Assembly (NCBI GenBank): GCA_947359465.1
Contig: OX375877.1
Coordinates: forward strand, 68,364,698-68,428,697
Origin: Metellina segmentata
Taxonomy: Eukaryota; Arthropoda; Arachnida; Araneae; Tetragnathidae
Direction of reading: 5' to 3'
Length of the DNA stretch: 64,000 nucleotides
Part shown: in pieces, positions 12,672-24,299 of the stretch
Numbering within the stretch: the first letter of the stretch is position 1
Layout of the letters: the number at the start of each line of letters is the position of its first letter
Notes under the pieces: generated by a model
What the model saw: only the letters and a program-made list of their open reading frames with translations
The model's database searches: none
Told to the model about the DNA's origin: nothing
Position numbers and translations under genes: made by a program

Positions 12672-13230
12672 CAGGGCTCGAAATCCCGGGTGCACATGAA
12701 AATATAATTGTGCACCTAATTTCTTCCTGCTAGGTGCACACAGTGCACCTAACGTTTAAAAAAGGGGAAGGGTGTGAACGTTTTTTATGTTATTTTGATG
12801 TTTGAACAAAATATTAGTATCGACGTCTCTCTCTCTAAAAAAACGTAATTAAAATTCCTAATTACACACTATGCAGGAACAAAATCGCTAGGCCGTAACG
12901 GGTTTATACCAGAACTTGGGGCCACCAGAACTTTCCAATGATCGAAATTTCCAATGATCATTTTCCAGATGGCTCTGTTGAAGTGACTGTCGAGACAGCC
13001 GTACATCGGAGATGGGAGAATTTCGATTTTTAAATATTTTTATTTACTATCTACTTCGAACCTATGTAAAAAAAAAACATACCCAACTCTAAAATAAAGT
13101 ATTTTACATTACTTTAATAGTCTTGTATTACATTTTTTTAAATGCGTACATAAAATATAATCTGTGCACCAAATTTAAAAACTTAGGTGCACATGGTGTA
13201 CCTGTATTAAAAAATATATTTCGAGGCCAG
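12672..13230. mobile_element. hAT-type MITE, CAGGGCTCGAAAT family, long copy
   Basis: Begins CAGGGCTCGAAAT and ends ATTTCGAGGCCAG. The 8-bp target duplication CTCTAGTA is perfect (12664-12671, 13231-13238). Subterminal regions carry clustered GTGCAC words (TTGTGCACCTAA, TTAGGTGCAC). A short relative is at 35783-35928. Non-coding. Confidence 0.9.
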
Positions 13231-14085
13231 CTCTAGTAGGACGTTAGTTAAAAATACCATACCTTCTGGAAATATAGCAAAGGAAAACAAACTAAACTGC
13301 TTTGAATTATTACTCTTCTACTGGCTTGATGTTGCATTTCAGTCGTTTTAGCCAACAGATGACAAGTATGCAAGCACGAATAGAATAATTCATTCAGGCG
13401 TTTCTCGAAAACATTATTTATTCAGATGGTTACGTTTTCTGACTTAAGCAATAATTCCGACAACACTTAAACAAGCCGTTCCGAAAATTCATCTTTTGCA
13501 ACTGTTATAAATAGAGCAAAAGTTTGAGTCTTATTGCAATACCAAAAATTCTTGTTAATTTATACATCCAAAAGTGTGGATGAAGAAGCACAAATAATTG
13601 TGCTCCGAGATATTAAGGCAAGATCAACTAAATAGTCGTAAGTAAAGCTTTCATAAATGAAGTGTTATAAAGGATGCTTTAAAAGTTTATAGTCTAGTAC
13701 AAACTAGCTCATGAACGAAACTGTTTATTTGATCCAAGAGTTAATAGAGCAATCAGAGCTAATTTGAATGCATCTAATGAAGGCAAAAACAAGAAAAAAC
13801 TAATTGTTTCACAGTTTGCTGTTTGTATCCTTATATTGGGACAAGTTCTAGGTCTCTAAAATATGAGAATGGCATTACGTACGTACTCAGGGTGCTTTTG
13901 CATGTAAGAGCACCATTTTGTTTTGGAGTAACCTGAGGATAAAACCTTTTTTTTTAAATTTTACATTGTTTACTCAATTAAAGATAATATTTATGAAATT
14001 GCCCAAATTTGGACACCAACCAAATGTCTGCCGCTGGTTGCGCTGCAAATATGGTCTCTTTCCGCCATTTTCCTCAACGTTTGAG

Positions 14086-14419
14086 AGCCGACCAACCGGT
14101 ATAGTGGTTAAGGTGTTAGCCTCTAGATCGCAAGGTTCCTGGTTCGAATCCGGGTTCGGGCATGGATGTTTGTAAACGTATGATGTAGAGGCGGCTGGTG
14201 CACCTTAAATCTGTCGTGGCCGAAAGTCCTCACGTTGGGTTGGCGTGGAAGTTTGGAGAGTGGAGTGCCAGCTCAGGTGTTGCTTCGTCATCTGACCGTG
14301 GTTCAAAATTACGAGGTGTTGTCCTCGGATCTTTCCCTTAAGGGACTGATCCCGGACCGTCGTCAATAGCCCGTTGTGTTGCTCTAGTACGACGTTAACT
14401 AAAAAAAATACCAAAATTA
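14086..14419 (+). repeat. full-length tRNA-derived SINE with perfect 14-bp TSD
   Basis: The best copy in the window. The tRNA-like head has an A-box-like GGTATAGTGGTTAAGG (14098-14113) and a B box GGTTCGAATCC (14141-14151), so it is a likely RNA polymerase III promoter. The body is unrelated to tRNA and the 3' end is GTTAACTAAAA. Target duplication CCTCAACGTTTGAG flanks it at 14072-14085 and 14420-14433, consistent with LINE-driven insertion. Confidence 0.93.
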
Positions 14420-14433
14420 CCTCAACGTTTGAG

Positions 14434-16126
14434 CACATTTCCAGTTATTTGTTCAATTTCTTCTTGTATGTTTCGCTTTTGTTGTTACATCGTTAACGCC
14501 TTGATAGCATAGACTCGTTTCTTTGAGAAGTCCCATACAAAAAATACAGCGAGGTCAAATCGGGGCAACGAGGGGGCCAATCGACATCGCCCGATTTTTT
14601 TTTTCTGCCATGAAATGTGAGCAGTGAAATTTCCATGGTTGTAAAAGTTGTTCTCCGTCTTGTTGATATTGCGTGGTGTAAACCTGGTCAGTCAATTTAT
14701 ATTAAAATGAATCAAAACACTTAGACGCAAGGTGACGCTTTTCATTGTTCTCTTTATTTATAATTTTCTTTCTAATATTCACATATAGTATTTTGACAAC
14801 AATTTTAAAATTTGAGTAAATTCTTGATATTTTTGGTTTGAATCTTTTTGTTTTTTGATTAATTTGCATCAGAAAAAAAAATTGTATTTGTCTGTAAGTG
14901 ATAGATATCAACAGTGAAACAACTCTAAACACGTACATACTTTTACGAATAGAGCTTTACAATGTTTCATCCTTGATAGTACGAGATAGAAACAAATTAT
15001 TTGAGAATCCCATAAGAACTTCATTGGTACTGCACAAAAATCAATAGAAAATTTCCTTTATAAATAAATACAAAATCTCACTGTAAAAAAAATGTCATTG
15101 ATTATTTCAAAAAACTATAAGCATTTTCTTCAATATTTAAATGTTCAATCGACAAATTCATAAATATTTTATAAAATATACATCCATATAAAAATAGCTA
15201 GAGGATTTATATCTGTTATAAGAAAAAACAATAACTTAAAATCAAATATGTAATGATTGCACATAAGTTTAAAAAAGAAGTTAAATTAACCTATTTTAAT
15301 AATGATGAATAAACTCTTTTGATCTGATTTACGCAGTAAAAACATTAAGTAGTGTGTGAAACTACTGAAACGAAAAAAATATGACTTTTCTCTAATTAGG
15401 TTGGTTGATTGAGTATACGGCACACGGCCTATGTTTAGCCAAACAAGTCAAGTAATGGATACACACACAAAGAAAGTCTAAGTATCACAGAAGAGAAAAA
15501 TACGCTCAGGGTTAAGGAATGGAACCTGAGCCTGGCCACTTACGAGGTTTCACACTTTTTGTAGATTTTCTCACTCTGCGAAATACTAGCACTATGGAAA
15601 CACCCCAGATCACGTGCGTATGCTTGTACTAGTTGCGTATTCGGTGTTGGGTATTCATTAATTGGCATTTCATCTTCACATTCATAATCAAAAATTGAGA
15701 GGGAGCACTTTTGAACTGTTCAAATCTGCCTCCATATATGGAGTTCGAATGTGCCCCATCTACCAACATAAGCCTAACTTGTAAAAAAAGATATTTATAG
15801 TTGAAATTGGGAAATAAAATTTTTTTTAGACTTAACTTATTAATGCCACTAAAGAATGTAATGCTGAAAATCCACTTGAAAAACTGTCTTGAATGTATTT
15901 TTACAGCAATAACTTAAGACTTTTTTACTTTGCACCTTCTAAAACACAGGTTATGAAAGTGGTCCACTGCTCTGAAAATTCAGGCTAAAGATGGCACTGA
16001 TAAAGCCATCACTTAGTATTTTTTTTTTCAGATTTTTTTAAATAAGACTAACGGAGAAAAATATGTGTTGTTCAAATGTGCCCCCTCTCCTCTATATTTT
16101 TTAGTTATGCCTGATGAAAAGTTTTA
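14434..16126. other. AT-rich stretch without supported gene
   Basis: Only short chance frames. No clear repeat shared elsewhere in the window and no splice-connected exon pair. Confidence 0.5.
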
Positions 16127-18345
16127 ATACAAATATTGACGACCAGCTACTGGCTCAAGCCCAACAAGGCTGGTCCTTTGTTTATGAATTCCCCAATTCC
16201 CACTGACTATCCAATTGTATCTTAAATTCGTACACTCCCTTTGAATTAACTATATTTTCTGGCAACGCGTTCCATTTGTTTATTACCCTATTAAAATAGT
16301 AGTTTTTCCTTAAATCCCGATTAAAATGTGTCTTATTCAATTTATACCCATGGCCCCTTGTTCTGTTATCCCTATTGAAATTTAAGCCCTCTGTGTCCCC
16401 ATCGTTTCACCAACTTGAAAAGCTGAAACAAATCCCCCCCCCCCTCCTTCTTCTTCTTTCCAGTGTATACATGTTTAGCTTACTTAAATGTTCATTATAG
16501 TCTAGATTTGCTATCCCATTTATTACTTTTGTAGCTCTATGCTGAACCCTTTCAATTAATTCTATATCCTTTCTCATATATGGAGCCCAGAATTGTTCAG
16601 CATATTCTAGATGTGGTCTTACTAAGCCCTTATATAACGGCAAGATCATATTCTTATCCCTTGAAGTTACAGTCTTTTAAATATACCCCAATAACCTATT
16701 GGACTTTTTACCCGTTAGCTGATCATTGGGGACACATTTTAAAATCCCTGTGAATTATCACCCCAAGATCCTTGACTGTTTCTCTCTCCTTTACCTTTAC
16801 TCCCTGCAGACAGTACTCGGCTCCACTGTTCCTGTAACCCATATGCAGAACTTGACATTTCCCTATATTAAATGACATACCCCATTTTACAGCCCATTCG
16901 GATATCTTATCAAAATCCCCTTGTAAATTCTCTATCTCTAACTTGGTATCCACTGTCCCCCATATTTTTAAGTCATCTGCAAATATACTGATTACATTCT
17001 TAATCCCCTGACCTATATCAGCTATGAAAATTATAAATGAAATTGGTCCCAAAACTGATCCCTGAGGCACCCCACGTATAACTCCTGTCCACTGTGAATA
17101 ATTTCCTTTTACCTGCACTCTCTGCTTTCTACCCTATAACCAATTCTTTATCCATGTGAATGTTTTCCCCTGAATCCCCAGCCTTTCCAATTTAAACAGT
17201 AATGCCTCATGAGGTACTTTTGAAAATCTATGTACATGATATCTACAGTGCTCTTATTATCCAGCTCCTCAGTAATTTTTTCGTAGAACCTCAAAAAGTT
17301 TGTAGAGCAGGATCTGCCCTTCCTAAACCCATACTGATTATCTGATAACAGTCCCCCCCCCCCTCCTCCAAGTATAACATTATATGCTTTTTTAACAGAG
17401 ATTCAAATATTTTGAAAATTAATGATGTCAGACTTACTGGTCTATAGTTGACCGGATCACTTTGTATTCCCTTTTTGAAAATTGGAGTTATGTTGGCCAA
17501 CTTCCAATCCATTAGTACCCAACCTGTGCAATATGTTGAATTAAATATCATGTGAAATACGTCCCCCAATTCTTCCACGCATTCCACTAGTACTCTCGGA
17601 TAAATATCGTCTGACCCTGGTGCTTTAGAGGGCTTAATTCTTTTCAACTGATGTACCATTTCTTCCCTATTAAATTTGCATTCTTTAATCATACCCCCTG
17701 CAAAGACTCCATCTTTGGGATCCTTTTTTAATTTATAGTTACCATTGAAAAAACCCCAGAAAAAAGTCATTTAACACGTTTGCCATTCCCTCCTCGTCTT
17801 GAATTAATTCACCTCCCCTCCAATGGGCCCAGTGTAGTACTAAATTTATTTTTACTACTTGCATATGCAAAAAATTCTTTTGAGTTTATATTTATTTCCC
17901 TTGCTAGTTTTTCCTCCAAGGACACCTTTTGCTTCCGACTAATGTTTTTAAACTCCTTTCTGGCTTTCAGATATGCCTCCTTGTCCCTGTAGTTACCAGT
18001 GCTTTTATATACCCTGTATGATCTTTGTTTTAATATTAAAGCTTTGTGTGTTTCCCCTGAAAACCACATAGGGAGCAAGTTTCTAGATTTTCCTTTTTTC
18101 CTGAATGTTACATGTTTTTTTATAACCCTGTCTAACTTATTCTTGAATTCCTCCCATTGTTCAGAATGATGCGGTGCTATTAATCCCCCTTTGAATGTCT
18201 CCTTTAACTCTTCCCTTATCCTATGAAAATTTACCTTTCTGAAATTTGGAATTATCCTTCTATTGATTATGTATGCTGACTGAAAGATGATATAATTGTG
18301 TACAGCATCGACTGAAATTGTTATAATATTATCATGCATCGATCC
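16127..18345 (-). pseudogene. CR1-like LINE reverse transcriptase, 5'-truncated and broken
   Basis: Read 5' to 3' on the minus strand. 18339-17809 carries the end of the endonuclease domain and the linker (IIPNFRKVNF, NLLPMWFSGE). 17770-17291 carries early reverse-transcriptase motifs (KPSKAPGSDDIYPRVL, NYRPVSLTS). 17118-16723 carries GVPQGSVLGP and the catalytic FADD box (FADDLKIW). 16649-16407 carries the C-terminal [15 protein letters not shown] signature. Frameshifts separate the blocks, one of them a slippage-prone C/G run at 16437. The 3' end matches the second copy at 25562-26100. The enzyme would copy LINE RNA into DNA at a nicked target, but this copy is dead. The endonuclease core is missing, as is usual for 5'-truncated insertions. 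Confidence 0.9.
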
Positions 18346-19213
18346 TTATAACAGCTTTATGGAATTTCAAAGTGGTTCGTAGCAATTACTGGTAATTTTT
18401 AAAGTAATGTGAGGGTTAAAGGCGATTTAACTGCAGATTTTGACTTAAAAGTGTTATATTTGTGTAAAATATCGATTACAATGGTTTCGATTTAATTATG
18501 TCAATCCTTTTAGGAGCTTCCTGGAACTGCGAAGTGGTTTGTTGTGCCAATGAAGTCTTTCAGCATCAACCCATAGATGAAATCGTCTCTCTTGACCATC
18601 CACTTTAATACGAAGCAGAAAATGAAAATGCAATTGAGCGACAGGATTGGTTTTGTGTTGTTACCCTGGTGGGTATAGAGCGTCCCCAATGAGAAGGCAG
18701 TTGACCTTGGATCAATCGATTCTTTTGAAAAAGATAAAGATTGTAAGGAAAGGAGTGCGATACGCAAAAGCATGAATGGTGAAGGCAGTGCATGTTTTCC
18801 CTCCGCCAACGCGTTACGACGTGTATCGCTTTCGGCCCCGAACGAAGCAAAATCCCGTGCTAATGACGGCAATTGTGAAAGCTGGTTGTGGAGGTTACGT
18901 AGTACAAATCAGTATTTTCCATTTGCAATGTTAAGTCTCTATTTTGTCTACTTCATACACATTCCAGTATTCATAAGTTCCAAAAATGCTTTTTGTTGAA
19001 AGGTGAAGTGTGTGTGTTTGAATATGTTTGTCCTTTCTTGCATTAAAATGCATTGTAACGAATACCAAAGAAGGAATAATATTGTTACTTTTCCCAAGAG
19101 ATAAATACAGTATATGACAATTTCTTATAATTTCCAATCCTGTTTTGTGATACCATTCTCATGTCTGAGTTCGACCTTTGGCTCAAAGGTAAAACTGAAC
19201 GAGGAAAATGGTG
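18346..19213. other. no supported gene; GC-richer patch at 18780-18900
   Basis: 18780-18900 is CpG-richer (words CCAACGCGTTACGACG, TTTCGGCCCCGAACG) and a 120-codon frame on the minus strand crosses it, but that frame lacks an ATG near its start and has no recognisable domain. It could be a transposon scrap or a small promoter. Confidence 0.35.
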
Positions 19214-19767
19214 ACTCCTCGATGTATGAAGTGTTTTCTATATTGTGTACATAAATGAGTGCTGAAACTAACAGTTTATGTAAATAAATACCCAAGTGCC
19301 AATAAAAATGATAAAAACATGAGACTACTTTGAAATCATAATGGATTGATCTGTTTGAATAAATATCTACTAAAAATATTTACTCTATCAATTTTTTCAA
19401 TACAAAATTACCCACAATCATTAGACAGAAATAACTTTCGGTAATAATAAAAGATCAATTTTTAAAACACATAAGATAGGAGCTGCTTCACACACTCCTA
19501 GATGTATGAAATGTTTTCTTATTGTGTACATAAATGAGTGCTGAAACAAACAGTTTATGTAAATAAATACCCAAGTGCCAATAAAAATGATAAAAACATG
19601 AGACTACTTTGAAATCATAATGGATTGATCTGTTTGAATAAATATCTACTAAAAAATATTTACTCCATCAATTTTTTCAACATAAAATAAACCACAACCA
19701 TTAGACAGAAATAACTTTCGGTAGTAATAAAAGATCAATTTTTAAAACAGATAAGATAGGAGCTGCT
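19214..19767. repeat. 280-bp tandem duplication, two copies
   Basis: 19214-19493 is repeated by 19494-19767 with only a few substitutions and one-base indels. The shared words include GATGTATGAA, AATAAATACCCAAGTGCC, and AAAGATCAATTTTTAAAACA near the ends. No coding content. A simple segmental duplication of recent date. Confidence 0.9.
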
Positions 19768-20971
19768 TTGATATTCCAATATTTTAAATAACGCAAGGCA
19801 AATATGTAATGGTCCTCTCATCACAAATTTGTTTAGGAGTTTTAAACACTGAAAGGATGTATTATGTATTTTTTTACAAAACTATTTTTTTATATACTGA
19901 AATATGCACCTGATTTAAATATTTTCTATTTATCAATGGAATTCATTTTATCCCAAATATAGTTATTTTTTTATTTTAAGGACTAAATTTTATAAAATTT
20001 ACTTCGGTTATTAACATAAGCACTGGTGTGAAATACAATTGTACTTTTTTCTACGTTTTTTAATTTACTTCACGATTTTGTGGCATATATTTAGAATAAT
20101 TTTTTTTTAAATTCATAACAGAAACTTTCGAATTTCGAAGTACATTATTCATTCTTGTAATTTTATATTGTTTTTCTTATAATTTAATTACAAGAATAAC
20201 AATGTTAAAAAAAATCCTTTGTTTAATTAAAATAATGGTGGACCTAAATGTACTGTTGAAAACGTATTGTTGAACGATAACAGAACATGTTTTAAGATGA
20301 AATAATCACAACTTTATGAACTTTGAAAGAGATGAGACGTATAACTTTTTGCTGAATATATCTACTGCGAATTGTATAGAATTCATCAACATCAAAGTAT
20401 TTACGAGACTCTACTAAGCTATCTTTTGAATCTCATTATGTAAGTACAATCTTAAAACATTAGCTTTTTTAAAAAATTAAGTCTAAAATTTTTAATCTTC
20501 GTAACTAGCATACAGTGAGGTAAATAATGCATTTTCTACCGCCGCTATACAGTTGATTCTTTAAAATGGTTTAAAAATACAACTTCCACTAAAAGCAAGG
20601 ATTGAACCCTGGTATAAATTCCAGATCCATTACTTAAGTTTTACACAAAAAGTGTTTTTCAATGAAACTTTTGATTGCATTGTATCTTAATTGTGAAATT
20701 TTTAATTGAACTGTTTCGCCACGTTCAATTTGTCAAATGAAAAAATCTTGTTTCGGAGAATTGTTTGAATTTAAATTTTGGTTCAAACAAATTTCTCTCA
20801 GAAACAAATGCTTGTGAAAAATAAAGTCACAATTTATTAAAAGCGCCTTCTCACTTTGTCACTTTGGAGATGTTCCCTAACCTTTTGGAGATAAAGGCTA
20901 AAGCTTAAGAAGTTGTTATTTCATTATGTTCTTTCGTTAATTTGCATATTTGAATGATATATATATATATA
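19768..20971. other. AT-rich stretch without supported gene
   Basis: Very AT-rich with homopolymer runs. I see no gene, RNA or repeat. Confidence 0.5.
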
Positions 20972-21250
20972 TGTTGCATACTCTAAACCCCATCCGCCAA
21001 ACCACCTGCACAGTGGCGACACACGTAGCGACGCCAGCGCCACGGAGCGCAGGTGCATAGGAGAGCAGAGTAGTGAAGAGCGAAGTCGCCAACAGCGAAG
21101 CTCTCATCGGTGTTTCCGTTTTAATGTGTCTTTTAGTTAGGCTTAAGAGCCTAAAGTTGTATACTAAACCTGAGAATATATAGTTATTGTTAGAACCTGA
21201 CTTGTTCTTGTCTTCATACATCAACACCCTAGACAACCCGAACCAGAACA
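20972..21250 (+). mobile_element. solo-like LTR of an LTR retrotransposon
   Basis: A 279-bp GC-richer block starts TGTTGCATACT and ends GAACCAGAACA, as LTRs do (TG...CA). It is followed directly by a primer-binding-site-like TGGGGGTTCGGCCGGGAT. TA-repeat DNA lies on both sides, so the element landed in, or was reduced to, a (TA)n tract. No gag or pol remains. Confidence 0.6.
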
Positions 21251-21268
21251 TGGGGGTTCGGCCGGGAT
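21251..21268 (+). other. tRNA-Pro-like primer-binding site
   Basis: TGGGGGTTCGGCCGGGAT begins with TGG immediately after the LTR end. It differs at two positions from the tRNA-Pro primer-binding site known from vertebrate gammaretroviruses (from memory). It would prime minus-strand DNA synthesis. Confidence 0.5.
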
Positions 21269-21269
21269 A

Positions 21270-21386
<117 letters not shown>

Positions 21387-21562
21387 CTTACAGCATAGAA
21401 TTCTTACAGTATATAGGCTAAAACACTATTGCATTCAGAGTCGAATTACTTTAAATACTTTATGGGACCGGATGTAAAAGATGCTGATATCACTTTTCAT
21501 TCTTTATGTGACCGGGAATTCTAGAGAAAATTTATGCACGGTGAAGTAAGACAAATACTTCG

Positions 21563-21886
21563 CGGTATAGCTTCAGTCTAAATTAATAGTGGTGGCAACA
21601 GCCTTGGCGCTTTTTTTGGCGCACTTCTAAAGTCACCAAGAAAAGAATTATTTCAAATGAACCAATGAAATCAAATGACCATTTAACGGATTTTGAAAGA
21701 ACTTTCGGGAATATTAAAAAAAATGTAAACTTTTCGCTTGCCGAGGTTACCATAAAAACCGCAATAAACGTTATACAGATGGGTTGTCATAACCTGGCAC
21801 AACTCGCAACTAGAAGTGAACCAAAAAAAAAAAAAAAAAACGCCATTGCTGTTGCCACCGCTATAAATGCAGAGTGAAGGTGTACC
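21563..21886. mobile_element. MITE, GGTACAGCTTCAGTCTACG family, copy 2
   Basis: Ends GGTATAGCTTCAGTCTA and (reverse complement) GGTACACCTTCACTCTGCA, with inner GGTGGCAACAGCC. A poly-A tract near the right end (21821-21840) has expanded. Confidence 0.75.
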
Positions 21887-22275
21887 TTCTTCGCAATTTA
21901 TGTAGAACCAAATACTCTCCTGTTCCAGTAAATTTTAAAAAATTTCATACATTGTCACACATTGCCAGATGTTTTGCGAATAAATATGTTTGCACCCATA
22001 TTCATTTAAACTTACCAGTAATATAATTTCAAAAATTCTTTCCACTCTTATTTTATGGGATTTCACTTGCCCCATAGGATAGGGCCAGTGCATACCAGGG
22101 ATCGTTTTCTTGTTTGCAATGTCATAATATTGTGAATGGGTCAAAAACATATCCTTTAAATCAAAATTTTATTTTCAAATTTACAAAAAAGGTATTTGAT
22201 TATTACATAGTATAGAATTTGTAGATTTATTTAAACTATAATAACCAATACCTTCGGGGATGGGGAGGCTTCTGA

Positions 22276-22545
22276 GGTACAACTACAGTCTACGTTTATA
22301 ACGCTGGCAACGGCCTTAGCGCTGCTTTTTTTTTTGGCACACTTCTAGTAGCGAGTTATGGTTGGTTAAGGCAGCCCAACTGCCTTACGGCTGTTGCTGC
22401 TTTTATGGCAACCTCCTACAAGCGGAATGTTTAAATTTTCATTTTGAATATTCTAGAAAGTTCTTTCAAAATCCGTTTAACTGTCGTTTGATTTCATTGG
22501 TTCATTTGAAACAATTCTTTCCTCGGCAATTTAAGAAGAGCATGA
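22276..22545. mobile_element. MITE, GGTACAGCTTCAGTCTACG family, copy 3 (right end lost)
   Basis: The left end GGTACAACTACAGTCTACG and body words GCGAGTTATGGTTGGTTAAGG match copy 1. The right inverted end is missing or replaced after about 22545. Confidence 0.7.
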
Positions 22546-22788
22546 AGCTTCATGTCTATCTCTTGAACAAACTTCAGATTCACAGTTTCGTTATACATTT
22601 CTCTTTTTAGATATAACGTTTAATAATTTTACTTGTATTAAACAAGTGTATGACCCTATCCAAATTCACTGAACACAAAAAGTATGGTGTCCTTGTAGGT
22701 GTGTTAACTTCGATCAAATTATGTGTGTTGTATAGTAAAATTATCATGTGCATTTATACATAAATTTCTCTTCTTTTAGATCTTCAAA

Positions 22789-23970
22789 ATGTTTTCAAAG
22801 GAGTTTATCCCAGCATTTATTTTAATAACGGTTTTGATCAATGGCTGGAATATCCTTTTCAATTCAAATATTTCGAGCCTCCTTTCTCAAATTGTAATAG
22901 TATATTTTCTTACAAATTTGGCAAAACGAAAAACCTCTGGACATCAAAAAAGAAATACAAACCAAAGGTCCACTGTAAAAATTACCGCAGACCAGATCAT
23001 CCAAACCAGTACAACAACCGATGATGCAGAGATGCAAACGGATTGCAAACAGCAAACACTCTATTCAACAACAGCTACTCCAAGACAAGATACAACAACC
23101 GATGATGCAGAGACGCAAACGGATTGCAAACAGCAAACACCTTATTCAACAACAGCTACTCCAAGACAAGATACAACAACCGATGATGCAGTGACGCAAA
23201 CGGATTGTAAACAGCAAACACCTTATTCAACAACAGCTACTCCAAGACAAGATACAACAACCGATGATGCAGTGACGCAAACGGATTGTAAACAGCAAAC
23301 ACCTTATTCAACAACAGCTACTCCAAGACAAGATACAACCGATGATGCAGTGACGCAAACGGATTGTAAACAGCAAACACCTTATTCAACAACAGCTACT
23401 CCAAGACAAGATACAACAACCGATGATGCAGAGACGCAAACGGATTGCAAACAGCAAACACCTTATTCAACAACAGCTACTCCAAGACAAGATACAACAA
23501 CCGATGATGCAGTGACGCAAACGGATTGTAAACAGCAAACACCTTATTCAACAACAGCTACTCCAAGACAAGATAAATCAACAGTTCTAGCCCCATCCTT
23601 GTCTACAACTTCTATGGACAGTCTTGAAATACTGATCAATAAAAAAATTTCCATAATGGAAATTGAATTAGAAAATTACTATCATTGCAATAGCGCAACA
23701 CGAAACAACATCGAACCTGCACCTACCTATCCTCCACCCCGCTGGATATCGTCTGAATCCGAAATGCTTCAGTACATACGAGACTGGAATGACGCATCAG
23801 ATAAAATATCTGGAAACACATACAGACATTCTGGACTCTCATCACCGCCATATCTGTCAGAAGAAGAATTTCAAGAACCATTTGAACCTTTAATAAAGAA
23901 AAAGGGAATTGGAAGAAAAATCAAAAAGCAATTAACCAAGACGAAAATCGGCAAACTATTCAAACGGTAA
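22789..23970 (+). CDS. putative membrane protein with seven TQT/MQT tandem repeats
   Basis: A 393-codon open frame from ATG at 22789. A good splice acceptor (TTCTCTTCTTTTAG) ends at 22779, so an upstream 5' UTR exon is likely. Residues about 7-25 and 29-47 are hydrophobic (signal anchor or two membrane spans), followed by a basic AKRKTSG stretch. Residues about 75-262 are seven tandem repeats, 27 residues each (one of 26): TTTDD-A[V/E]-TQTD-CKQQT-PYSTTATPRQD. Six carry TQTD and the first carries MQTD. TQT followed by an acidic residue is the core of dynein light chain LC8 ligands (known family fact); binding here is inference. The unique C-terminal 130 residues are acidic and proline-containing, then end in a strongly basic tail (KKKGIGRKIKKQLTKTK). 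Family not recognised. No transposon signature inside, and the frame is kept through all repeats, which argues for coding. Confidence 0.65.
   Translation: MFSKEFIPAFILITVLINGWNILFNSNISSLLSQIVIVYFLTNLAKRKTSGHQKRNTNQRSTVKITADQIIQTSTTTDDAEMQTDCKQQTLYSTTATPRQDTTTDDAETQTDCKQQTPYSTTATPRQDTTTDDAVTQTDCKQQTPYSTTATPRQDTTTDDAVTQTDCKQQTPYSTTATPRQDTTDDAVTQTDCKQQTPYSTTATPRQDTTTDDAETQTDCKQQTPYSTTATPRQDTTTDDAVTQTDCKQQTPYSTTATPRQDKSTVLAPSLSTTSMDSLEILINKKISIMEIELENYYHCNSATRNNIEPAPTYPPPRWISSESEMLQYIRDWNDASDKISGNTYRHSGLSSPPYLSEEEFQEPFEPLIKKKGIGRKIKKQLTKTKIGKLFKR
23011..23574 (+). repeat. coding tandem repeat, 7 units of 81 (one 78) bp
   Basis: Units start at 23011, 23092, 23173, 23254, 23335 (78 bp, one ACA codon lost), 23413 and 23494. 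All length changes keep frame. Two unit types exist: Glu/TGC units (1, 2, 6) and Val/TGT units (3, 4, 5, 7), so a Glu-Val pair has probably been duplicated as a block. Confidence 0.97.
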
Positions 23971-24299
23971 GGAGAAACAAGTCTCTTCCGATTATCAGAC
24001 TCTTTCTGTAACAATATATTTAATCTACGAAACGTTCTTTTAACCCTCCTAGTGGTTGTCTGGAGATATGTTGTCCTTAGAAGAAAGTAGACCAACTATT
24101 GATCTCCCCGTCCTACGAAAATTAGGTAATGCCTCGATTTTGCAGGATGGGTCGTCAGTAGCAAAATTGGTCTTGTTTAAATGGACGAGGTATCGTATCG
24201 AGCTCCCCTTAAGGGTAAATGTAAAATATCTGAAAATAAGCCGGAAAGCAAAAGCCCTGAATTGTAACGCCAACTTTATCAGAAACTAGCCACTACGTA
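23971..24299. other. 3' flank of the repeat-protein ORF
   Basis: Probably 3' UTR and flank. A 77-codon frame at 24056-24289 has a protein-like look (start MSGDMLSLEE) but no recognised domain or splice support, so it is not called. Confidence 0.4.

Noticed and set aside
14086..14160. tRNA gene (B box GGTTCGAATCC, A-box-like head)
   Set aside because: Same head recurs in many copies joined to a non-tRNA body with target duplications; no closed acceptor stem. It is a SINE.
18510..18872. 120-codon minus-strand ORF
   Set aside because: No ATG near its start, overlapping frames also open, and no recognisable domain. GC-rich chance frame or transposon scrap is more likely.
21000..21250. GC-rich block as a gene promoter/CpG island
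   Set aside because: TG...CA ends and the primer-binding-site-like sequence directly after it fit an LTR better.
23011..23574. CRISPR array or non-coding satellite
   Set aside because: Repeats are contiguous without spacers, in a eukaryotic setting, and all indels keep the reading frame.
24056..24289. 77-codon ORF after the repeat protein
   Set aside because: A minus-strand frame is open over the same bases, there is no splice or homology support, and it lies in the probable 3' region.
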